Shown here in pieces: positions 56,444 to 64,000 of a stretch of 64,000 nt of DNA. A program made the translations under genes and the position numbers. The stretch's first letter is position 1. Every line of letters begins with the position of its first letter. This DNA is from Sphingobacterium multivorum. GTDB taxonomy: Bacteria; Bacteroidota; Bacteroidia; Sphingobacteriales; Sphingobacteriaceae. The notes under the pieces were generated by a model that saw only the letters and a program-made list of their open reading frames with translations, was not told where the DNA came from and did not search any database. Location of the stretch: NCBI RefSeq assembly GCF_900457465.1, contig NZ_UAUU01000009.1, positions 806,001 to 870,000 of the forward strand, written 5' to 3'.

Positions 56444-59317
56444 ATGAGCAATATACACTTCCAAGAAAAATTCGAAAGTCGCCACAATGGCCCAAGTCCA
56501 GTTGAAGCGAATGAAATGTTGGCTAAATTAGGCGTTTCGTCAATTGACCAGCTTATTGACCAAACGGTCCCTTCTCAAATTCGTGCTCCAAAGCCTTTAA
56601 ATCTTCCCAAAGCATTGTCTGAGGTAGCCTATTTAAAGCGTATTGCGGAAATCGCTGAGAAAAATAAAGTTTTTAAATCTTTTATTGGTCAAGGTTACTA
56701 CGATGTAATCCTTCCGGGCGTCATTCAACGCAATGTATTTGAAAACCCAGGATGGTATACGCAGTATACGCCTTATCAGGCGGAGATTGCACAAGGTAGG
56801 TTACAAGCTTTATTGAACTTCCAGACTGTAATTTGTGATTTCACAGGTTTAGAAATTGCCAATGCCTCTTTGTTGGATGAAGCTACGGCTGCAGCTGAAG
56901 CCATGTTTATGCTTTATTCAGCTCGGAAAAATAAAGATGCTAATGTTTTCTTGGTGTCGAACAATGCCTATGCGCAGACGATTGATGTATTGAAGACCCG
57001 TGCTTTGTCTTTTGGTATCGAGCTTAAAATTGCGGCTATTGCTGAATCAGAATTAACAGACGATGTATTTGCTGCATTTGTTCAATATCCTGCTGCTGAT
57101 GGCTCCATTGTCGATTATAAATCATTTGCGGCTACAGCTCACAGTAAGCATATTACCGTGTGTGCGGCGGCAGATTTGATGAGCTTAGCATTATTAACGC
57201 CTCCGGGAGAATGGGGTGCAGATGTTGTTGTTGGTAATTCCCAACGTTTTGGTGTACCGATGGGCTTTGGTGGTCCTCATGCAGCCTATTTTGCGACACG
57301 CGACAGCTTTAAACGTAATATCCCTGGTCGTATCATCGGTGTTACTTCCGATTCAAATGGAAAGTATGCATTGCGTATGGCTTTGCAGACTCGTGAACAA
57401 CACATCCGCCGTGATAAAGCTTCTTCAAATATTTGTACTGCACAAGCTCTTTTAGCGATTATGGCTTCTTTCTATGCCGTGTACCATGGCCCAGAAGGAA
57501 TCAAAAATATAGCATCACGTATCAATGCTTTGGCCAATCTGTTGGATCAAGCATTACAGTCGTTGGGTTATACGCAATTGAATGCGGCTTATTTTGATAC
57601 TTTACGTGTAGACTTAGGTGCACATGCTGGTGCTTTGAAATCTGAAGCATTAAATAACGAATTAAACTTCTATTACAATGGTTCGGAAGTTTCAATTGCT
57701 ATCGACGAAACAACCACATACGAAGATATTAAGACGATCGTCAAAGTATTTGCTAAAATTCAAGGTAAAACATTGAATGACGTAGATTTCGATGCATTAG
57801 AAGAGAATTTAGGTTCTTCAATTCCTGCCGATTTAGTACGTACTTCTGCCTACTTAACACATCCAAATTTTAATAGCTATCATTCTGAACATGAGATGTT
57901 GCGCTATATCAAATCGTTGGAAGCAAAAGATTTATCGCTTTGCCACTCGATGATTCCATTGGGCTCATGTACGATGAAATTGAATGCTACAGCTGAAATG
58001 GTGCCAGTTACATGGGCGAGATTTGGTGGTTTGCATCCATTTGCTCCTGCAGATCAAACTTCTGGATATATGCAAATGATTGGCGAATTGAACGATTGGT
58101 TGTCTGAGATCACTGGTTTTGCGAAGATGAGTTTCCAGCCAAATTCAGGAGCACAAGGCGAGTACGCTGGTCTGATGGTTATTCGCGCTTACCATGAAAG
58201 CCGTGGTGATCACGGACGTAATATCTGTTTGATTCCTGCTTCTGCACACGGAACGAACCCTGCTTCTGCTTCTATGGCTGGATTGAAAGTGGTTGTTGTG
58301 AAATGTGATGAATTGGGAAATATCGATATTCCAGATTTAAGAGCAAAAGCGACTGAACATGCTGCAAACTTGAACTCACTGATGGTGACTTATCCTTCTA
58401 CACACGGTGTATTTGAAGAGTCTATTATTGAAGTCTGTGAAATTGTTCATGCAAATGGTGGTCAGGTTTACATGGACGGTGCTAACATGAATGCACAGGT
58501 TGGATTGACAAGCCCAGGCCATATTGGCGCTGATGTTTGTCACTTGAACCTCCATAAAACATTCTGTATTCCTCACGGTGGAGGAGGTCCAGGTATGGGG
58601 CCTATCGGTGTTGCAAAACACTTGGTTCCTTTCTTACCTAACCACGAAGTGGTTTCTACTTCTGGTGAAGAGGGCATCTCTGCCGTTTCTGCAGCTCCAT
58701 TTGGTTCAGCATCAATCTTGCTTATTTCCCATGCCTATATTTCGATGATGGGTGGTGAAGGTTTGACAAATGCGACAAGAACAGCAATATTAAATGCAAA
58801 CTATATTAAAGCGCGTTTAGAAAATGCATATCCAGTACTTTATTCAGGTACTAACGGACGTTGTGCACACGAAATGATCTTAGATTGCCGTGGATTCAAA
58901 AACTTTGGTATCGAGGTTGCAGATATTGCAAAACGTTTGATGGATTATGGTTTCCACGCACCAACTGTTTCTTTCCCTGTTGCAGGAACATTGATGGTTG
59001 AGCCTACTGAATCTGAGTCTAAGGCTGAATTGGATCGTTTCTGTGATGCATTAGTTGCTATCCGTGAAGAGATCGCAGCGGTTGAAGCAGGAGCGGTAGA
59101 TCAAGCTAACAATGTACTGAAACATGCACCACATACTGCTTCGGTTGTAACCGCAGACGAGTGGGATAGACCTTACAGCCGTCAAACAGCCGCATACCCA
59201 TTGGAGTATGTAAGAGAACGTAAATTCTGGCCTTCGGTAGGACGTGTAAACGACTCTCAAGGTGACCGTACATTGATTTGTTCGTGTCCATCAATTGAAG
59301 AGTACGCCGAAGCATAG
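56444..59317 (+). CDS. gcvP: Glycine dehydrogenase (aminomethyl-transferring), P protein
   Basis: 957 residues, the fused form with both N- and C-terminal halves. Decarboxylates glycine and passes the aminomethyl group to the H protein. The PLP lysine is in [19 protein letters not shown] near residue 705; other hallmarks are the N-terminal RHNGPSP and IGQGYYD, and [11 protein letters not shown]. Works with GcvT encoded 17 kb to the left, so the system is split in this genome. Confidence 0.97.
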   Translation: MSNIHFQEKFESRHNGPSPVEANEMLAKLGVSSIDQLIDQTVPSQIRAPKPLNLPKALSEVAYLKRIAEIAEKNKVFKSFIGQGYYDVILPGVIQRNVFENPGWYTQYTPYQAEIAQGRLQALLNFQTVICDFTGLEIANASLLDEATAAAEAMFMLYSARKNKDANVFLVSNNAYAQTIDVLKTRALSFGIELKIAAIAESELTDDVFAAFVQYPAADGSIVDYKSFAATAHSKHITVCAAADLMSLALLTPPGEWGADVVVGNSQRFGVPMGFGGPHAAYFATRDSFKRNIPGRIIGVTSDSNGKYALRMALQTREQHIRRDKASSNICTAQALLAIMASFYAVYHGPEGIKNIASRINALANLLDQALQSLGYTQLNAAYFDTLRVDLGAHAGALKSEALNNELNFYYNGSEVSIAIDETTTYEDIKTIVKVFAKIQGKTLNDVDFDALEENLGSSIPADLVRTSAYLTHPNFNSYHSEHEMLRYIKSLEAKDLSLCHSMIPLGSCTMKLNATAEMVPVTWARFGGLHPFAPADQTSGYMQMIGELNDWLSEITGFAKMSFQPNSGAQGEYAGLMVIRAYHESRGDHGRNICLIPASAHGTNPASASMAGLKVVVVKCDELGNIDIPDLRAKATEHAANLNSLMVTYPSTHGVFEESIIEVCEIVHANGGQVYMDGANMNAQVGLTSPGHIGADVCHLNLHKTFCIPHGGGGPGMGPIGVAKHLVPFLPNHEVVSTSGEEGISAVSAAPFGSASILLISHAYISMMGGEGLTNATRTAILNANYIKARLENAYPVLYSGTNGRCAHEMILDCRGFKNFGIEVADIAKRLMDYGFHAPTVSFPVAGTLMVEPTESESKAELDRFCDALVAIREEIAAVEAGAVDQANNVLKHAPHTASVVTADEWDRPYSRQTAAYPLEYVRERKFWPSVGRVNDSQGDRTLICSCPSIEEYAEA

Positions 59318-59339
59318 TCTCGGTAGCTATAATATAATG

Positions 59340-59372
59340 AAGGCCTCTATATTCGTATAGAGGCCTTTTTTT
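59340..59372 (+). terminator. UUCG-loop terminator after gcvP
   Basis: 12-base arms aaggcctctata/tatagaggcctt with a ttcg loop and a T run, 23 bases after the stop. Confidence 0.92.
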
Positions 59373-59523
59373 GTGCAATCTGTTCAGGTGCGTGTGTAAA
59401 AGAAAAATAGAACGGTACTCTGGTTAAATTCTACCGGCGAAGGATCGTATACAAACAGATTTTAAAATTTAGATTAATTATATTATTTTGTTCTTTTTGG
59501 CGTTTTAATTAAAACTGATAATC

Positions 59524-60180
59524 ATGAAAAGACAATGGAAAGTAATGCCTGTTCTCTTAGGACTGGGCCTTTTGGTCGCGAGCTGCGGCAACAGCAAATC
59601 CAGTGAAGGGAGTGAAGATGCTAAGGAGAAAGAGGCTGGGATTTCGGATGTAGTTAAAGGAGTATCCAACTTGGATAACCTGAGTGATGGAGCAAAAAAA
59701 TTGGAAGACCTTCAAGCCAAACTTAAATCCGAAAAACCATTAAGTTCGGAAGAGTTGAAGGCTTTTTTACCGGAAAGCTTAGATGGTTTAAAAAGAACTT
59801 CCTATTCTGGCGGATCCATGTATGGGGCAGAGGTTGTATCTGGAGAGGCGACATATACTGTAGATAACCAAAAGGAAATTAAAGTCAATATTATTGATGG
59901 GGCGGGCGAGACAGCTTCGGCAATTGTGGGCTTAGCGCAAATGGGCTTCATGGTAGATTCAGAGAAAATTACAGATACTGAAATAGAAAAAACTGGCGAG
60001 TTTGAAGGCAAACGGGCAAAAACAACGGATAGCAAAGGAGTGGAAGGCTCAACGGCGAAAAGTTCCGAAATAAGTTATCTCGAGAAAGATCGCTATTTAA
60101 TTACCCTTCGGGGAAATGGGTATAGCCTGGACGAGCTAAAAGGTTTTTTGACAAAATTAAACCTCAGCGCACTAAAATAA
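59524..60180 (+). CDS. Lipoprotein of unknown function
   Basis: 218 residues with lipobox VASC (Cys21). The mature start is Ser/Glu/Lys-rich, followed by a DLQAKLKSEKPLSSEELKAFLPE segment (in part) and a beta-rich C-terminal domain with GDGA-like repeats. No family recognised. It is followed by a terminator and then an independent amidase lipoprotein. Confidence 0.8.
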   Translation: MKRQWKVMPVLLGLGLLVASCGNSKSSEGSEDAKEKEAGISDVVKGVSNLDNLSDGAKKLEDLQAKLKSEKPLSSEELKAFLPESLDGLKRTSYSGGSMYGAEVVSGEATYTVDNQKEIKVNIIDGAGETASAIVGLAQMGFMVDSEKITDTEIEKTGEFEGKRAKTTDSKGVEGSTAKSSEISYLEKDRYLITLRGNGYSLDELKGFLTKLNLSALK

Positions 60181-60230
60181 TAAAAACGTAATTATACTAT
60201 AAAGAAGAAATGCATAGTTGATAGGGAAAA

Positions 60231-60259
60231 GCTCAAACATTGGTTTGGGCTTTTTTTTA
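60231..60259 (+). terminator. Terminator after the lipoprotein
   Basis: 8-base arms gctcaaac/gtttgggc (one wobble) with a 4-base loop, followed by T8. Confidence 0.8.
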
Positions 60260-60406
60260 AACTGTATTGTCCCAGTTTAACAACCAACATTGTCCCATAT
60301 ATGCATGAGAAAAGAGCGTTTGGAAAATATCCCGGACAATAAGATGGACTTAATAAATTTGTTTTTATTGGCAAATTTGCCTTAGTTTGTGCTGAAACAT
60401 TTCAAT

Positions 60407-61234
60407 ATGAAGATACTAAAATTTTCCATCAATCTTTGTGTCGCAACGGCATTATTGGCTTCCTGTGCGGGGGGGAAATACGCAAAGACTGAAAAGGTAT
60501 ATAAGAAGCAAGCAAAAGAATTGTCAAAACTCTATAAACAATCGCCTGTTACCGGTCAATTGGAGAAGGTGAATGTCAAAGATCAACAATGGATCGCCTC
60601 GATTAATTTCGGTATCCGTAAGCCCAATTTTGTTGTTATTCATCATACAGCACAGGATTCCTTGGGACAGACCATCCGTACATTTCATTCCGCGAAAGCA
60701 GGTGTAAGCTCCCATTATGTGGTTGGTCGGGATGGACAAGTAGTGCAGATGGTCAATGACCTCTATCGTGCACATCATGCGGGCTTGGGGAAATGGGGCA
60801 ATGATACGGACCTCAATTCTTCTTCCATTGGTATCGAGCTCGATAATAATGGGACTACTGATCCTTGGACCGATGCCCAAATAAACGCCTTGACGCAGTT
60901 GTTGACTTATTTAAAAACGACTTATAGAATTCCGCAGGCAAATTTTATTGGACATATGGATCTGGCACCAACCCGAAAAAATGATCCGTCACGTTTTCCT
61001 TGGAAAAAACTGGCTGATCAAGGATTCGGCTTTTGGTATGAGGACTATTTAGAGGTGCCTCCAGCAGACTTTAACCCAAAAATGGCATTACGTATCATCG
61101 GATACGATGTGAGTAACCTGGATGCAGCAATAAAAGCATTTAAGATTCACTACGTTCAGCAGGACGTAAATACAGCGTTCATGGGAGAGAATGATCTTAA
61201 AATTCTGTATTCCATCTATAAAAAATTCTTATAG
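60407..61234 (+). CDS. N-acetylmuramoyl-L-alanine amidase lipoprotein (Amidase_2)
   Basis: 275 residues from the ATG at 60407; lipobox LASC (Cys20). The Amidase_2 (AmpD-like) domain starts near residue 80: zinc-binding VVIHHTAQD and RAHHAGLG, then IGIELDNNG, and the last ligand region GHMDLAPTRKNDPS. Cleaves the bond between muramic acid and the peptide stem in the periplasm. A C-terminal part (last 70 residues, MALRIIGYD through DLKILYSIY) resembles a peptidoglycan-binding repeat. Confidence 0.92.
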   Translation: MKILKFSINLCVATALLASCAGGKYAKTEKVYKKQAKELSKLYKQSPVTGQLEKVNVKDQQWIASINFGIRKPNFVVIHHTAQDSLGQTIRTFHSAKAGVSSHYVVGRDGQVVQMVNDLYRAHHAGLGKWGNDTDLNSSSIGIELDNNGTTDPWTDAQINALTQLLTYLKTTYRIPQANFIGHMDLAPTRKNDPSRFPWKKLADQGFGFWYEDYLEVPPADFNPKMALRIIGYDVSNLDAAIKAFKIHYVQQDVNTAFMGENDLKILYSIYKKFL

Positions 61235-61256
61235 CGATTCGCTAAACTAAAGGAAA

Positions 61257-61293
61257 AAAAAGATCCTGCTTTTTAAAAGGCAGGATCTTTTTT
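61257..61293. terminator. Bidirectional terminator between the amidase and idi
   Basis: gatcctgc/gcaggatc arms extended by A and T runs and with inner pairing, placed between convergent genes. Confidence 0.85.
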
Positions 61294-61309
61294 GTATGGT
61301 ATATGACCG

Positions 61310-61846
61310 TTATAATTTGTTTTTATATATACTGAAATACGTATCAAAAGCACGTTCATAGATGAGTTTGAACCAGGGCGTAAACTGCTGGGGTGCCTGT
61401 TGTATTGCATCTTGAATTTCCCGTTGATTCATGTATTTTGTTTCGGCAACTTCTTCTTCGTTAAATTCTGGAGTTCCATTAAATTTTCCAAATAAGACAT
61501 AATCGAATTCATGCTCCGTAAGTCCGTTGTCAAATTGAGCCTTATAAACGAACGAGAAGGTATCTTGAAGGTCCATTGCTGTAATGCCCAGTTCTTCCAT
61601 TAAGCGCCTTTTGGCGGCCTCTACGTTAGTTTCTCCCAGACGCTGATGCGAGCAACAGCTATTGGTCCAAAGTCCGCCACAGTGGTATTACTTAATGCTC
61701 TTGTTGCAGGAGCAATTCGTCTTGCTCATTGAACAAAAATACACTAAAAGCACGGTGTAATAGCCCTTTTCATGGGCTTCATATTTCTCCATGCTACCAA
61801 TCATCCTGTCATTGCTGTCAACCAGTATTACATTTTCTTGCTTCAT
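61310..61846 (-). CDS. idi: Isopentenyl-diphosphate delta-isomerase, type 1 (three frameshifts)
   Basis: Interconverts IPP and DMAPP. The open C-terminal part begins MEELGITAMDLQ; upstream the ATG at 61846 starts MKQENVILVDSNDR in a different frame. Adding one base at each of 61764-61766, 61701-61702 and 61687-61688 restores LHRAFSVFLFNEQDELLLQQ-like sequence and the active-site LWTNSCCSHQR, giving about 179 residues. All three are single-base losses in short runs. Either sequencing error or a pseudogene; the indel pattern of the window favours error. Confidence 0.8.
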
Positions 61847-61921
61847 AAGGCACAAAAATAAATATAGCCCAATTTAAGAAAATAGGGCTATATAATAAAT
61901 TATAATTTGGAGATAATCTGC

Positions 61922-63232
61922 TTATACGGTTTTTACAAATTTTTCGTCGTAATTTTCAATATCAATGATGTAGCCGTTTTTAATTAAGAATTCAAATAAA
62001 GGTTTGGCTTCTTCAGAAACCGGCATATTGTGCGTCGTAATAATCTTATTTTCTTTTTCAAGAGATAAGGATATGCATAGAGTTTCACATTTTGTTGAAC
62101 ATTCCAGAGATATAGGAAAGGAGTTCATTTGTGTATAGCTCTTTATTATAATTATCTGAATTGAAAATGTTCTTTAAATTGTAAACGTTGGTTGCAATTC
62201 CAATGTTTTTGGGCTTAAAGTTGCTTATAAACTCTGCTAAATGATTATTTCTTCTAAAGTTGCTCACGATAATATTATTGCCTGTTGCACATAATTCGTC
62301 AGCTCTAGAAGCAAATTCCTGAAGGTCCTCACCCGTAATTTCATGCGTGTCTTCCAGGACATTCCCATCAGCACCTCAATTAATACAATGGTGTCTGCGT
62401 CAGTTGCACCCGTATTTTTTTTGAACTGTTCAACGGCAAGATTGAAGAGATCAAAGTTTGGAAGGGATTTCTGACGGTATTTGGTACGAAGTAAAATAAT
62501 GTTCTTTTTGTACAGATAATCTTTGATTTGTACTGCTTTGCCATCAGGCTGGAATATTGCGGCTTTAGCAAATCCCTTTGCGATCAGGTATAAGTTGATG
62601 AGACGTTGGTTGACGTTTTCAAACAGCGGTCCGTTTAATTTAACCAGGTCAATCTCAACGGAACCAACAGAAAGGTTATCGACCAATGATTCGATCATGG
62701 TCTGCACATTGTCTGTATAATAATAAGCTGCAAATAACAGGTTAACACCAATGATACCTAAAACTTTTTGTTGTAATTGGTTGTCGCTGTCTAGCAGTCT
62801 TACATGGACAATAATATCATTTGTAGGGCCTCCCACTTCATGCTGGAAGCGAAGTCCGATCCAGCCATGAGGTTCATTTGTCTTCGTGAAATTGAGCGTT
62901 GTTACGGTATCTGCAAAGGCAAAGAATTTTTTGTTGCAGTATTTATCGCCATGAAGCCGTTGGGTAAGAAGATCGAATTCATGGGAGAGCATTTTCTTTA
63001 AACGTGTTCTGCTGACGTAACGACCATCAGCCTCTTCACCATAAATCGCATCACTGAAAGCCATGTCGTAAGCCGACATTGTTTTAGCAATTGTGCCTGA
63101 TGCTGCTCCTGCGTTGAAAAAGTTACGTGCGACTTCCTGTCCAGCACCGATTTCTGCAAAGGTTCCATAAATCTCTGGGTTCAGATTTATTTTCAGGGCC
63201 TTTCGTTTGGTTTCAAAAATTTCTCTTGCCAT
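61922..63232 (-). CDS. Conserved protein of unknown function, widely misannotated (three frameshifts)
   Basis: From the ATG at 63232: MAREIFETKRKAL, then GTFAEIGAGQEVARNFF and AASGTIAKTMSAYDM, a signature of a large bacterial family carried under names such as TonB-dependent receptor or nicotinate-nucleotide adenylyltransferase, neither of which fits. No signal peptide or membrane segment, so cytoplasmic. Frame breaks at 62364-62366 (missing C), in the T run near 62091 and near 62057; corrected length is about 437 residues, in family range. An ATG five codons further upstream is ignored. Confidence 0.7.
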
Positions 63233-63236
63233 GACG

Positions 63237-63244
63237 CAAAGGTA
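63237..63244 (-). promoter_or_regulatory. -7 box directly before the conserved gene at 63232
   Basis: TACCTTTG on the minus strand ends about five bases before the ATG, so the mRNA would be leaderless or almost so, as for yicC. Preceded by a TTTTTG stretch, common in Bacteroidota promoters. Confidence 0.4.
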
Positions 63245-63297
63245 CAAAAATCAGCATGCTAGTGAAAATTAAAAGTATGAATGAAAAAAACAGAATA

Positions 63298-63329
63298 AAA
63301 TTAGGCTTGTTTTATAACAAGCCTAATTT
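63298..63329 (-). terminator. Terminator at the end of the NUDIX gene
   Basis: 14-base arms (aaattaggcttgtt/aacaagcctaattt) with a short loop, overlapping the last codons and stop, and T-rich beyond on the minus strand. Confidence 0.7.
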
Positions 63330-63854
63330 ATTAAAAGCATAGAATAGCGCACTCGCATGGAGTGCCTGGTTGAATTTGTTGTCCAGTAGCATCCTTTTCG
63401 CTTCTTCAAGCGGTATACGATAGACATCGATTTCCTCATGTTCATCCAATGCCTGTTCCTGAACTTTTTTGCCGCCTGTCATCAGATAAGTATAAGTGAT
63501 ATTGCCACTTGTCGCCGGATTGGCATAAAGTGTGGCGATCTCTTCAATCTGATCAAATTGATAGCCTGTTTCTTCAAGCATTTCACGCACAGCGGCATTT
63601 TTAGGATCTTCTCCCGCTTCTGTTGTCCCTGCGGGAATCTCCAATGCAATAATGCCGGCTCCATGGCGGTATTGCTTAATGACCAAAAGCTCGTTCTGCT
63701 CAGTAATTCCGATCATATTGACCCAATCGGGATACTCCAGTACGTAATAATGATCGTTGATCCGTCCATCCGGAAGCTCACAAGTATCTCTACGTAGCGT
63801 GGCCCAAGGCTCTTTACAGATATATGCAGAGGATAATAGTTTCCATTTTTCCAT
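63312..63854 (-). CDS. NUDIX hydrolase (ADP-ribose pyrophosphatase-like)
   Basis: 180 residues. The Nudix box runs through AGEDPKNAAVREMLEETGY, with the REMLEETG core intact, near residues 78-98. The preceding KQYRHGAGIIALEIPAGT is typical of the ADP-ribose/sugar-nucleotide pyrophosphatase subgroup (NudF-like). Exact substrate not resolved. Its ATG overlaps the upstream stop as TAATG, so it is translationally coupled to the phosphohexomutase. Confidence 0.9.
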   Translation of the reverse strand: MEKWKLLSSAYICKEPWATLRRDTCELPDGRINDHYYVLEYPDWVNMIGITEQNELLVIKQYRHGAGIIALEIPAGTTEAGEDPKNAAVREMLEETGYQFDQIEEIATLYANPATSGNITYTYLMTGGKKVQEQALDEHEEIDVYRIPLEEAKRMLLDNKFNQALHASALFYAFNKLGLL

Positions 63855-64000
63855 TAGCCTACGATATCTTTCATCATACGGTCAACCTTCTCTTCCAAAA
63901 CAGTTTGCACATCTACATAATCTGCCGTATCCGTTAAGTTTTCTTTTACAGAACAGTAAAATTTAATCTTGGGTTCTGTTCCTGAGGGTCTGGCAGAGAT
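63854..64000 (-). CDS. Phosphoglucomutase/phosphomannomutase family, C-terminal end (partial)
   Basis: Only the last 48 residues are in the window. They begin with SARPSGTEPKIKFY, the phosphate-binding loop of domain IV of the phosphohexomutase family (SGTEP motif), and end KDIVG. The specific enzyme (phosphoglucomutase, phosphomannomutase or other) cannot be told from this part. Overlaps the start of the NUDIX gene. Confidence 0.9.
   Translation of the reverse strand: MSARPSGTEPKIKFYCSVKENLTDTADYVDVQTVLEEKVDRMMKDIVG

Noticed and set aside
1..64000. CRISPR arrays, tRNA/rRNA genes, insertion sequences and prophage genes
   Set aside because: No regularly spaced repeats of 25-40 bases, no transposase or integrase-like protein and no tRNA-like T-loop with acceptor pairing seen on either strand.

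Overview
The window looks like a chromosomal segment of a Bacteroidota bacterium close to Sphingobacterium/Pedobacter. Evidence: gldH beside a RicT-type PSP1 gene, the futalosine-pathway gene mqnD, a bacillithiol gene (bshC), an approximately 1100-residue SecA, the Bacteroidota-specific DUF4295 gene after rpmB-rpmG, a large TonB receptor with a carboxypeptidase-like front domain, and several perfect TAnnTTTG -7 boxes. Most of it is ordinary core genome; I see no prophage, insertion sequence, CRISPR array, tRNA or rRNA.

Layout. 1-1.2 kb: nadB (partial, minus). 1.2-4.35 kb: a gene-free, very AT-rich region with DnaA-box-like sites at its left edge, a degenerate repeated motif and one possible small RNA; this is the most interesting part and a candidate replication origin. 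4.3-11.5 kb: nadA, thiL, scpA (minus), dxs, dnaA. 11.6-13.2 kb: three related secreted helical proteins (minus). 13.4-17.5 kb: holB-ricT-gldH-lpxK operon (minus). 17.7-20.9 kb: dnaN, two tandem DedA proteins, a CAP-domain protein. 21-25 kb: yicC-gmk-nadD, an unknown secreted protein and a formylglycine-generating-enzyme-like protein. 25-27.7 kb: kduI-DUF4861-kduD uronate cluster (minus). 28.3-36.6 kb: surE, mqnD, secA, a SPOR protein, an M20 hydrolase, a degenerate thiamine-pyrophosphokinase-like protein, a GNAT. 36.6-45 kb: M28 peptidase, rhodanese, gcvT, truC, small DUF proteins, a cold-shock protein. 45-49.4 kb: recO, rpmB-rpmG-DUF4295-ftsY-rimO. 49.7-64 kb: bshC, TonB receptor, ctlX, gcvP, two lipoproteins (one an amidase), idi, an unknown conserved protein, a NUDIX hydrolase and the end of a phosphohexomutase.

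Pathway links: nadB, nadA and nadD cover the start and the adenylation step of NAD synthesis; gcvT and gcvP are two parts of the glycine cleavage system; dxs and idi belong to isoprenoid synthesis, with mqnD in menaquinone synthesis; dnaA, dnaN, holB, scpA and recO are replication, segregation and repair genes; ftsY and secA serve protein export.

Quality warning: nadA, dnaA, one Spy-like gene, the DUF4295 gene, idi and the conserved gene at 61.9-63.2 kb are each broken by single-base indels, nearly all in short homopolymers, and each becomes a full-length protein once these are corrected. Because dnaA is essential, I read these as sequencing errors rather than pseudogenes, and annotate the genes as whole.
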